DNA of 18,633 nt from Chitinophagales bacterium (GTDB lineage Bacteria; Bacteroidota; Bacteroidia; Chitinophagales; UBA2359), in the NCBI GenBank assembly GCA_020629335.1, contig JAHDDN010000062.1, forward strand, positions 1 to 18,633, in the 5' to 3' direction. The notes below the pieces were generated by a model. It did not search any database. It was not told the DNA's origin and saw only the letters and a list, made by a program, of their open reading frames with translations. Shown piece by piece: positions 1-6,742 of the stretch. Within the stretch, counting starts at the first letter, position 1, and each line of letters opens with the position of its first letter. The translations under genes and the position numbers were made by a program.

Positions 1-114
1 TTATGTGGCTGTTCAGCTCCTACTTCGCTAAGTGCTGCTTGTCTGCTAAAGCCAGCCATCGCATCACTAAGCTACGTAAGTCGCTTCTCGACGCCACATA
101 CCACTCCTATCCCT
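1..114 (-). repeat. Family 1 structured repeat, copy A (cut by window edge)
   Basis: Read on the minus strand this runs from a GGGATAGG-like start, through GGTATGTGGC, to GCCACATAA at base 1. The other three copies continue with a GCGGACAGCCCGACC-like tail, so about 17-20 bases lie outside the window. The outer helix TATGTGGC/GCCACATA is perfect. Inside it, AGC (just before GACTTACG) can pair with GCT (just after AGTAGGA), and AGTG-A-TGC pairs with GCA-G-CACT. The inner CTG/CAG helix closes the apical loop. Function is unknown. It could be a structured RNA or a REP/MITE-like mobile DNA hairpin. Confidence 0.8.
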
Positions 115-160
115 TGTGCAAAAAGACTCAAGGCTTTATTTAGAAATACAGCTGTTAAAA

Positions 161-322
161 TGAACTCATTTAAAGTTTTCCTACTGGCTTAGAAAATGGC
201 TGTTTTTCCGTATTTCTTCGTTATTTTTTCGATCCGTAGCCCTGCTATGAACCGAAAAAATGCCTTGAATTACGAAAAAACAGCTAATTTTCAGCTTCAT
301 TATAAAACTTTAAATGAGTTCA
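161..322. repeat. Family 2 palindromic element, copy 1 (MITE-like)
   Basis: The two ends form a perfect 19-bp inverted repeat (161-179 and 304-322). The palindrome continues inward, with mismatches, through 198-212/271-285 and 223-231/253-261 to a TAGC-CCT-GCTA tip centred at 242. The whole 162-bp block is therefore one long imperfect hairpin. It shares core motifs at identical distances from the centre with the element at 10136-10296. It sits 17 bp past the stop codon of the nnr gene. I see no convincing target-site duplication and no coding capacity. It is probably a non-autonomous mobile element or a large intergenic hairpin. Confidence 0.8.
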
Positions 323-339
323 ATGTTGAAGAGAAAGAA

Positions 340-1821
340 TTAATCTCCGATAGCGATCAACTCTATTAAATCTGAAGCAATAATCTGAGGGCGATACTCA
401 ATGGCATCATCTCCTGCTTTTCCATGATAATAAACGCCTAATAAGGCACTATCTTTAGGAGAATAAGACTGTGCTAATAAACCTCCAATCATACCTGCTA
501 AAACATCACCAGAACCTCCCGTTGCCATCGCTGGATTTCCACTACTATTGAAGTAGCATTGTCCATCTGGGCAGGCAATACAAGTATGTGCTCCTTTTAG
601 TACTATATAAATTCGGTATTGTTTGGCTGCTTGGCAGGCCTTTTCTAATCTTTCAAAGTCATTTTCAGATGGACCAAAGAGTCGATCAAATTCACCCAGA
701 TGTGGAGTGAGTATGCTATCTCTTGGGATATCTGCTAATAAATCCTGATTTTTAGCGATGATGTTGAGTCCATCAGCATCGATTAAGATAGGATTATTGC
801 ATTGCTCTAATAATGCTCTTAAAAAGCTTTGTGTAATAGCTGATTGCCCCATCCCCATACCAACCATGATGGTAGAATAAGCTGAAAGATCAGGCACTTG
901 GGTTAAGCAAGCTTGGTCGGGATCAGTTTGACACATCGCTTCTGGTACTGCTGCTTGTAATATTGGGTATCCACATTGAGGTATGTAGCTCGTTACTAAT
1001 CCTGCTCCCACTCTAAGGCAGGCTTTCGTACTCAACAAAACGGCTCCTATCATACCATAGGAACCTCCTAGGACTAAGGCTCTACCAAATTTTGTTTTGT
1101 ACGCAAACTTATCACGCGTTTTTACTTTTGCTTTGATCCAAGGAGCTTGGATATAGTGATGAGGACTTTTTAATGACTGTAAAAAGCTAGGATCTAAAGC
1201 AATATCTTGAATATGCCACTCTCCCACTCTATTTTCATTTTCAGGCATCAAAAAGCATAGTTTCGGGCTTTGAAAACTAATCGTATAATTAGCATTAATG
1301 CTTGTCGTAGCTGTATGCTTATCTGCAAAAAGCCCTGAAGGAATATCAACAGCTACAGTTAAGTGAGAAAACTGATTAATATGCTGAACCACTTTCAATG
1401 GCAAGCCCTCTAATGGTCTTGATAGTCCTATTCCAAAAATAGCATCAATAACAATATCTTGAGGATAAATTGGAGGCATAACCGCATTCTCATACAAATC
1501 CGTTATTCTAATCTTTTTTCGATTGATGCGCTCGTAATTCGCTGTAAAATCTGGAGAGGCTTGATTAGCAAACCAAAGGGTATAAATGATGACCTGATAG
1601 CCTTGTTTACTGAGTATGCGTGCAATGGCTAAGCCGTCTCCCCCATTGTTTCCAACTCCTGCAAATATCACTATGCGTTGTTTGCGAATGGGGATGAGTT
1701 CGATCATCTTTTGGCAAAAGGCTTGGGAAGCACGCTCCATTAAGTCTAAAGAGCTAATGGGTTCATTTTTGATGGTAAACTGATCGGCTTCTTTAATCTG
1801 AGCTGGCGATAAAATTTTCAT
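340..1821 (-). CDS. nnr: Bifunctional NAD(P)H-hydrate epimerase / ADP-dependent NAD(P)H-hydrate dehydratase
   Basis: This enzyme repairs damaged nicotinamide cofactors: the N-terminal half epimerises NAD(P)HX and the C-terminal half dehydrates S-NAD(P)HX to NAD(P)H using ADP. The YjeF_N domain (about residues 1-215) shows the glycine-rich GNNGGDG at 57-63 and AVDIPSG at 157-163. The ribokinase-like dehydratase half (about 235-490) shows LGGSYGMIGA at 251-260, LTPHLGEF at 371-378 and GGSGDVLAG at 435-443, where D439 is the expected catalytic aspartate. The length of 493 residues is normal for the fused bacterial form. The ATG overlaps the stop of the upstream NlpC/P60 gene by 4 bp (ATGA), so the two are probably translationally coupled. 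No signal peptide is visible, so it should be cytoplasmic. Confidence 0.95.
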   Translation of the reverse strand: MKILSPAQIKEADQFTIKNEPISSLDLMERASQAFCQKMIELIPIRKQRIVIFAGVGNNGGDGLAIARILSKQGYQVIIYTLWFANQASPDFTANYERINRKKIRITDLYENAVMPPIYPQDIVIDAIFGIGLSRPLEGLPLKVVQHINQFSHLTVAVDIPSGLFADKHTATTSINANYTISFQSPKLCFLMPENENRVGEWHIQDIALDPSFLQSLKSPHHYIQAPWIKAKVKTRDKFAYKTKFGRALVLGGSYGMIGAVLLSTKACLRVGAGLVTSYIPQCGYPILQAAVPEAMCQTDPDQACLTQVPDLSAYSTIMVGMGMGQSAITQSFLRALLEQCNNPILIDADGLNIIAKNQDLLADIPRDSILTPHLGEFDRLFGPSENDFERLEKACQAAKQYRIYIVLKGAHTCIACPDGQCYFNSSGNPAMATGGSGDVLAGMIGGLLAQSYSPKDSALLGVYYHGKAGDDAIEYRPQIIASDLIELIAIGD

Positions 1822-2609
1822 GCTAATAGATCTTGTGCTATCACTCTTCTGATAGAATGTAATTGATGAGAATAGGCTTTAGTATCCACATTATAAATAC
1901 CCTTCTCATCTAGTAAATCGATTCTCACTTTGGCATGTGCATGAATAATCTCTTGATTTGATGGCAGCATACCCACATGAATAATACGTCCTTCTGCATT
2001 ATGAAAAAAGGCCAAATCACCTGTTTTCGCCATGGCTAAGCTTTCTACTGCTATGCCTGCTTCTGCTTGTTGATAGGCATCTCTTGGAAGGTGTATGCCT
2101 GCAATCTTATAAACCACCTGTACGAATCCCGAACAATCAATTCCAAATGGAGAACGTCCCCCCCAAAGATAGGGTGTATTCAAGTAAAGATAAGCGAGAT
2201 TCAAGATATCGGCCACTTCTTTATGGCCTCTTCTTTGGGAGCTTCCCTTTAGCGTGTACTCGATTCCCCCTAAAGTAAAGGAATCATTTCTAAGATTTGG
2301 CAATTCGCTTCCCATAGGTAAATTAAGGAAGCCGCCTTTATAATGCAGCTGAGTTAATAATTCATTTACTATTGCGGTTCCTTGGATGCTGATTTTGTGG
2401 TAATCATCAGTACTGAGTGATAGGTATTGTTTATTATCAACCCAACCTTTATACTCATCGTTTAGGCCTTTTATTTGTGTCCATCTCTCTTCCTCTTTGA
2501 GCACTTCAAATCGTTCGCCAAAAAGGAGTTGACTGACCATTTCGCTTTTATCAGATGCTTCGGCTCTCATAGGGACTATTGGAAGATTGCAGATTCCGTA
2601 TTTTGTCAT
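1818..2609 (-). CDS. NlpC/P60 (C40) peptidase, YkfC-like, with N-terminal SH3 domains
   Basis: This is a cysteine peptidase expected to cut the gamma-D-Glu to diamino-acid bond in cell-wall peptides. Residues 1 to about 65 look like a bacterial SH3 fold (PMRAEASDKSEMV, then GWV), and a second degenerate SH3 probably fills 70-125. The catalytic domain (about 130-255) carries the Cys in GIDCSGF (C159), the His in IIHVGM (H211) and IIHAHA near 223. There is no signal peptide or lipobox, unlike secreted NlpC/P60 hydrolases. This fits the cytoplasmic YkfC-type enzymes of muropeptide recycling, but cellular location is inferred. It starts about 20 bp after a terminator and overlaps nnr by 4 bp downstream. 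Family call is firm; exact substrate is not. Confidence 0.9.
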   Translation of the reverse strand: MTKYGICNLPIVPMRAEASDKSEMVSQLLFGERFEVLKEEERWTQIKGLNDEYKGWVDNKQYLSLSTDDYHKISIQGTAIVNELLTQLHYKGGFLNLPMGSELPNLRNDSFTLGGIEYTLKGSSQRRGHKEVADILNLAYLYLNTPYLWGGRSPFGIDCSGFVQVVYKIAGIHLPRDAYQQAEAGIAVESLAMAKTGDLAFFHNAEGRIIHVGMLPSNQEIIHAHAKVRIDLLDEKGIYNVDTKAYSHQLHSIRRVIAQDLLA

Positions 2610-2629
2610 TGTTTATTTTTTAATGTTCC

Positions 2630-2662
2630 ATAAAAAAAACCCGTAAGCATAGCTTACGGGTT
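2630..2662 (-). terminator. Intrinsic terminator after the coiled-coil gene
   Basis: The stem AACCCGTAAGC/GCTTACGGGTT (2638-2648 and 2652-2662) has a 3-base loop. On the minus strand it is followed by eight T residues (complement of 2632-2639). It lies 26 bp beyond the stop of the coiled-coil gene and only about 20 bp before the NlpC/P60 start. A weaker T-run on the other side means it might also work on the plus strand. Confidence 0.9.
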
Positions 2663-2687
2663 CAGTTTTTTGAAATTTTTCTACTCA

Positions 2688-3245
2688 TTAGTTGCTAGCA
2701 GCCTTTCTTTTCATTTGATCATACATTGCCTTGATGGTATGTAAGTTATTAATCTGTGCTGCTTGAGTTTTGTTTAATCTTTGAAGCGATTTGATTTCAT
2801 CTTCTCTGATCTTATCATTTCTACGGATTTCTTTAACTTCTTCTCTTAGCTGTTCCAGTTCTGCTGTAGAGCGATCCAGTTTAAGCGCAACATCATAGAA
2901 TTCTTCTGAATCTGATCGGTATTTCTCTAAATCCCTTTCTAGCTGAGCAACTTGCGATTTGTATTCCTTTTCGCTTTTTTTAGTATTTTCCAGATCTGAT
3001 TTTAAGCTTTTAGAGGCATCTTTTTGAGACTTTTCTAAATCTTTCAGCTCTTTACGAGCTTTTTCTAGGTCTTTAACTCTTTTAGAGGCAGATGAAGTAA
3101 TTTTTTTATTCTCTGATCTAAGCGTACCAATTTCTGATTCAAGAGAGTTATAAGCTTGTTCTGATTTAGCTACTTTGGGGTTTAGTAATAACCACCCACC
3201 TACAAAGCCAAGAATCATACCAGCAACTAATACAAGTATAGACAT
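2688..3245 (-). CDS. Membrane-anchored coiled-coil protein, function unknown
   Basis: The 185-residue protein starts with one hydrophobic segment (residues about 3-22) containing a small-residue face, GMILGFVGG. Almost everything after residue 25 is heptad-like and charged, rich in Lys, Glu, Ser and Leu, so a long alpha-helical coiled coil is expected. The short pre-segment has no cleavage site, which suggests an N-terminal anchor with the coiled coil on one side of the inner membrane. I do not recognise a catalytic domain. It has its own likely promoter (3348-3380) and a strong terminator (2630-2662), so it is probably a single-gene unit. Its neighbour upstream is a HU/SPOR envelope protein, which hints at an envelope scaffold role, but that is only context. 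Confidence 0.8.
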   Translation of the reverse strand: MSILVLVAGMILGFVGGWLLLNPKVAKSEQAYNSLESEIGTLRSENKKITSSASKRVKDLEKARKELKDLEKSQKDASKSLKSDLENTKKSEKEYKSQVAQLERDLEKYRSDSEEFYDVALKLDRSTAELEQLREEVKEIRRNDKIREDEIKSLQRLNKTQAAQINNLHTIKAMYDQMKRKAASN

Positions 3246-3311
3246 AACTTTTTCTTTTTATGGAATGAACATTTATTTTGTTATCATCCCTATTAAACAT
3301 TACAATAATTA

Positions 3312-3330
3312 CCAATAAGCATTCTATTGG
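3312..3330 (-). other. Small hairpin in the leader of the coiled-coil gene
   Basis: CCAATA and TATTGG arms enclose a 7-base loop within the roughly 95-nt leader predicted from the promoter at 3348-3380. It could be a leader structure or chance in AT-rich DNA. Confidence 0.3.
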
Positions 3331-3347
3331 CTTATCAATAATCAGTG

Positions 3348-3380
3348 CGAAGATAAAAATTTATTTAATAGAACTCCAAA
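3348..3380 (-). promoter_or_regulatory. Predicted Bacteroidota-type promoter for the coiled-coil gene
   Basis: On the minus strand TTTG (complement of 3377-3380) is followed by 21 bases and then TATCTTCG (complement of 3348-3355). This fits the Bacteroidota pattern TTTG-N(19-21)-TAnnTTTG with one mismatch in the -7 box. Transcription would start near 3340, about 95 nt before the start codon. It is placed just past the stop of the HU/SPOR gene, as expected for a separate unit. Confidence 0.5.
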
Positions 3381-3416
3381 GAAGCAGCTAATTTCGTCTT
3401 TCTGGGCTTTAAAAGC

Positions 3417-4787
3417 TTAGTATTTAAACTTCCATGCGCCTTTAAAGCCTTTATTGTTTAGCTCATTGATCACTGTTTCAGCTCTACCTGGATTAGATCC
3501 CATGAATACTCCTGCTCTATATTTGGTCGGAGATTTCACTACGAATGCTTCATAACCGATAGCTCTAAGCTTTTTAACTCGCTTTTTAGCCCCTGATTCT
3601 CTATCAAAAGAGCCTGCAATAACATAGGTTCCTCTTGGCGAGTTGCTATATGAATTGAGGCCACTGCTTCTTGAGTTAGACGAAGAACTGCCACTGCTTG
3701 CTTTAGGAGTTGTTTTTTTAGATGGTAATGAAGAAACGATTGGCTCACTGACGTTGCTTTTGACTTCATCTGCAGTTTTGTTAATTACACCATCATCATC
3801 GAATACTGATTGAAGGCCTTCTTTGGTATTATTAACGGCTTCTGCTCCACCATCCATAATGATTCTGCTTGACTTGCTAGCTACATCTTTTACATTAGAA
3901 GCGGCATTTGAGATGCCTTCAGTTACTCCACCATCATCTATTACGACTCCTCTTGCTTTAGATCGAGCAGAAACATCTTCATAATCATTTTGTGTGAGTT
4001 GGGCTATCTCATCATCTCCGCCATTGAAGCGGCTATAGAGTTGCCAAAGCATAAATCCACTTAACATTAGGATTAGGATGGGTAGCATCCAACCTAATAA
4101 GCTTCTTTTATTTTCTGGTTCTTCCAGTACTTCTTCTTCCTCATCTTCGTAAACTTCTCTTTCAGATCGAAGTTCTTCTGCCTTACTTGCTAACAAATCT
4201 GATACCGTTCTTTTAGATCCGTTATCTTGATTATTGGTGTATTGGCTATTAATATCATTATTTTCTGATGCCATGGGGGTAGAATTTAAGTTATTAGCGG
4301 TGGTTGATTCTATAATAGGTGCAGTTGGTATTTTCTCTTCAAGCGTTGATTTTACGGGTGTTTCTGGGGTTGTGCTATCGGAGGTATCTACTGGTTTGAG
4401 TCCATATGCATCTTTGGCGAAATTGGCTTCTTCAGATGCTCTAAAAGTTAGGGAACCGTCCCATTCTTTTTTAAATTCGCCTATTTCGTTAAAATGTACT
4501 GGTTCTCCTTCAGAGAGTCGGCTTTTGACATCTTGTACAAATTCTTGGATTAATTTTCTACTTTCTGCTTCAGCAATACCTTCTTGCTTAGCTATATGGC
4601 TAGCGAGTAGATTATCATTTAATTTGAGGGCATCATTGAAAAAGACCTCTTTCTTTGGGGGATCGATTTGGTTTCGTTCTTTGTTGATTCGTGCGGAGGC
4701 GTATCGGGTGCTAAATGCTCCAAAATCTGGTACAATTACTACGCTATAGTCGTAAAGTAATGAACGAATGTGTTTGGTTATATCCAC
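3417..4787 (-). CDS. HU-CCDC81 and SPOR domain protein (septal/envelope)
   Basis: Residues 1 to about 130 match the paired HU-CCDC81 region of Bacteroidota (start DITKHIRSLLYDYSVVIVPDF, then HFNEIGEFKKEWDGSLTFRA). A Ser/Thr/Asn-rich linker and an acidic stretch (YEDEEEEVLEEPE, 213-225) lead to one transmembrane helix (about 230-252). A further low-complexity linker ends in a SPOR domain (386-456, TYVIAGSF to AWKFKY). In the SPOR family this domain binds denuded glycan strands at division septa, so the protein is probably a single-pass membrane protein with a cytoplasmic HU-like head and periplasmic SPOR tail. The start codon is GTG. An in-frame TGA lies two codons upstream, and the N-terminus matches the family, so GTG is well supported. 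It follows the beta-barrel gene after a 285-bp repeat-rich gap. Confidence 0.92.
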   Translation of the reverse strand: MDITKHIRSLLYDYSVVIVPDFGAFSTRYASARINKERNQIDPPKKEVFFNDALKLNDNLLASHIAKQEGIAEAESRKLIQEFVQDVKSRLSEGEPVHFNEIGEFKKEWDGSLTFRASEEANFAKDAYGLKPVDTSDSTTPETPVKSTLEEKIPTAPIIESTTANNLNSTPMASENNDINSQYTNNQDNGSKRTVSDLLASKAEELRSEREVYEDEEEEVLEEPENKRSLLGWMLPILILMLSGFMLWQLYSRFNGGDDEIAQLTQNDYEDVSARSKARGVVIDDGGVTEGISNAASNVKDVASKSSRIIMDGGAEAVNNTKEGLQSVFDDDGVINKTADEVKSNVSEPIVSSLPSKKTTPKASSGSSSSNSRSSGLNSYSNSPRGTYVIAGSFDRESGAKKRVKKLRAIGYEAFVVKSPTKYRAGVFMGSNPGRAETVINELNNKGFKGAWKFKY

Positions 4788-4819
4788 TTTTCAAAATTTT
4801 GTTGTCAGTTAGTTGCGTG

Positions 4820-4951
4820 AGGGATGGCAGCGGTATGTGGCGTCCGAGAACCGACTTACGTAGCTTAGGTATGCGCAGGCTCCATAAAGAGACAAGCAGA
4901 CCTTAGCGTAGTAGGAGGTGAACAGCCGCATGAGAGCGGACAGCCCGACCC
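4820..4951 (+). repeat. Family 1 structured repeat, copy B (most diverged)
   Basis: The element runs from AGGGATGG to CCCGACCC. Helices: GGGATGG/CCGACCC (4821-4827 with 4945-4951, one A.A mismatch and one wobble); TATGTGGC/GCCGCATG (4834-4841 with 4925-4932, kept by wobbles); ACC/GGT (4850-4852 with 4917-4919); AGGT-A-TGC with GCA-G-ACCT (4867-4874 with 4896-4903); CTC/GAG at the tip. Relative to the other copies, three helices changed on both strands at once. It lies 32 bp upstream of the GTG start of the HU/SPOR gene, on the opposite strand. Confidence 0.85.
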
Positions 4952-5052
4952 TTGCCTTATTTTTCATTCGTGGGCGGACACATAGGTGCTTTGGTGAAAG
5001 GGCGCACACATAGGTGCGCCCCTACGGGCGAATGAAAAATAAGGCAAGGGTC
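4947..5052. repeat. Nested inverted repeat flanking a GGGC-type hairpin
   Basis: A perfect 24-bp inverted repeat (4947-4970 and 5029-5052) encloses 58 bp. The left arm begins inside the last bases of Family 1 copy B (GACCC). The enclosed part holds the Family 3 hairpin and its half-copy. The whole can fold as one 106-base stem-loop with an inner stem. Confidence 0.8.
4972..5021. repeat. Family 3 short hairpin with preceding half-copy, locus 1
   Basis: The hairpin is GGGCGCAC-ACATAG-GTGCGCCC (5000-5021). Twenty-eight bases upstream, GGGCGGACACATAGGTGC (4972-4989) repeats the left half plus loop, matching 17 of 18 positions. There is no T-run on either side, so a terminator role is not obvious here. 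Confidence 0.75.
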
Positions 5053-5072
5053 ACGCCCAAATAATAATATCC

Positions 5073-6680
5073 TTACAATCTAAACTTAAGGCCACCGATA
5101 AGGTGAACGCCATAAGTTGGGTAGTTATAATATCGCAAGTTATTAATTCCTGAGATATTATTAAAGTCTAAGAAGAAGGAAATATTTTGGTTTAGGAAAT
5201 AATTGAATCCTATATTTAGATCAAATAGCGGTTTGATTTTGGTCTCAGAGAGATCAGATAAGCGAGCTTTTGCGCCCATGTAGGAATAGAGTTCACCTGT
5301 GACATTGATTCTTTCAGTGAGCGTATAACGGCCCCCGATATTGATTTTGAATTTGGGTAAATGCCAAGGTACTGCTTGCTCTTCCAGATTGTAAATCAGG
5401 TAGTTGAGGCCTACTCTTACATAATCTTTATCTCCTAAGATATAGGTCAAGGAGGGTTGGATGTTAAAATTCTTCATTTCTGGCTCATACAGCACTCTAA
5501 AACGCTCCATTTGTGTGGTATCATTGACAAATAGGGGTTGATCATTGGTGATGTGTTGAGATACTTTTAAATCGAATAAAGCTTTTTCTCCTACTCCTCC
5601 TCTCAAACCCAAGTAGCGATTTTCTCTGACTGAATTTTGATAGTCGAGAAAAGAGGCTAAGAATGGGTTGAGATCACTATATTTATCTAAATTATTTTTG
5701 ACTACTTCTTTGTGCCAACCTGCGTATACCATTGCTTCGCCACCGTTGATATAAAGTTCTGTTCTTAGGTGGGGAAAGAGGTAAAAATCTGATTGATCAA
5801 GTAAGGCACTTGCGCCTACAATCAATTTTACGACTTCTCCTTGAATGCCTATGGTTGGTGTAAAGTCTAATACTAAGTTATCCAGCGAAGCCGTATCATC
5901 ATAAGCTGTATAATCTACATAAAATCTGGCTCCTGGTAAAATTCGTCCTTCTCCCCTTCTAATATCGGCTGTGAGGCCAATATTGTGTTCATCTGCTATT
6001 ACATAATCTCTTACGTACTGATAGTCAACATCTATGCCATAATTGATAGATGCCGAATTATCGTCTGAGTTTTTAAAGCCAAATTGAGCACCGATTTTAT
6101 TGTAAACTTGTTTGGCTCTGGCATTTTCAATCGTATCAGGCAGACCGTAATAATAGTATTGGTCTCTATCGTATTTGAAAGTTGTGCTTAGCTCGCTACT
6201 ATTAGTGAAATAGGTGCCATATATTCTTGCATCAGATCTTAGATAATCTCTATAATCTTTGGGATGTGATGATATATGCGCTAGGTCGATCCCCAAATTA
6301 AACAAATCTGATGGTCCTGTATGTGTAGAAATATCTACTAATGGCGTCAAACGGTTTCCGAAGCCTGTTTTGACCCAAAGGCGGTAATCTCCATCATCCC
6401 CTCCCTTTCGATTTCGATCTTTCCATGCAAGCGGTTTTGCTTGGAGTGGTTCAAAGTCCATGGTGATAAAACGCTCAGGGACTGCATAATTATTGAAAGC
6501 GCTGCCATTATTTCCTTTATTATCTTTAAGGATGGCATCTGGGCTTATATTAATACGGTCTGCATCTGCTAATACGGGTTTATATTCTTTGAATATTTGA
6601 ATGGTATCAGATGGTAATTCGTCTTGTGCACTTAAAGCCAAGCTGGACAATAGCAATATGTAAAATAAGCTCTTTTTCAT
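5073..6680 (-). CDS. Outer-membrane beta-barrel protein (TonB-receptor-like, plug-less)
   Basis: The 535-residue product starts with a signal peptide (MKKSLFYILLLSSLALSAQ) and then consists mostly of alternating polar/aromatic strands ending in GVHLIGGLKFRL. Repeated strand-turn pairs such as NIGGRYTLTERINVTGELY and FDLNIGFNYFLNQNISFFLDFNN are typical of Bacteroidota outer-membrane barrels related to TonB-dependent receptors. No plug domain or carboxypeptidase-regulatory domain is visible, and the length is well below that of full receptors, so it is unlikely to be an active siderophore or glycan transporter. It follows the large TPR protein by 62 bp on the same strand and precedes the HU/SPOR gene. 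The TPR/barrel pairing suggests an envelope assembly or structural role; this is inference. Confidence 0.8.
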   Translation of the reverse strand: MKKSLFYILLLSSLALSAQDELPSDTIQIFKEYKPVLADADRINISPDAILKDNKGNNGSAFNNYAVPERFITMDFEPLQAKPLAWKDRNRKGGDDGDYRLWVKTGFGNRLTPLVDISTHTGPSDLFNLGIDLAHISSHPKDYRDYLRSDARIYGTYFTNSSELSTTFKYDRDQYYYYGLPDTIENARAKQVYNKIGAQFGFKNSDDNSASINYGIDVDYQYVRDYVIADEHNIGLTADIRRGEGRILPGARFYVDYTAYDDTASLDNLVLDFTPTIGIQGEVVKLIVGASALLDQSDFYLFPHLRTELYINGGEAMVYAGWHKEVVKNNLDKYSDLNPFLASFLDYQNSVRENRYLGLRGGVGEKALFDLKVSQHITNDQPLFVNDTTQMERFRVLYEPEMKNFNIQPSLTYILGDKDYVRVGLNYLIYNLEEQAVPWHLPKFKINIGGRYTLTERINVTGELYSYMGAKARLSDLSETKIKPLFDLNIGFNYFLNQNISFFLDFNNISGINNLRYYNYPTYGVHLIGGLKFRL

Positions 6681-6742
6681 TCCTTAAATAATTTTTAACC
6701 TCCTCTGGACCTCCCATGGCCTTGTTTTGTAAGGAGGGGAAT

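Noticed and set aside
1..114. tRNA or other known small RNA gene at the window start
   Set aside because: The arms do not form a cloverleaf, there is no CCA-type acceptor or TPsiC motif, and the same sequence recurs three more times as a structured repeat.
4234..4749. A 171-codon plus-strand open frame
   Set aside because: It is antisense to the well-supported HU-CCDC81/SPOR gene, has no recognisable domain, and reflects codon use of the real gene.
4809..5009. A 66-codon open frame on the minus strand across Family 1 copy B
   Set aside because: It lies wholly inside the repeat and nested inverted repeat, and its composition follows the repeat rather than a protein. The covariation shows selection on base pairing.
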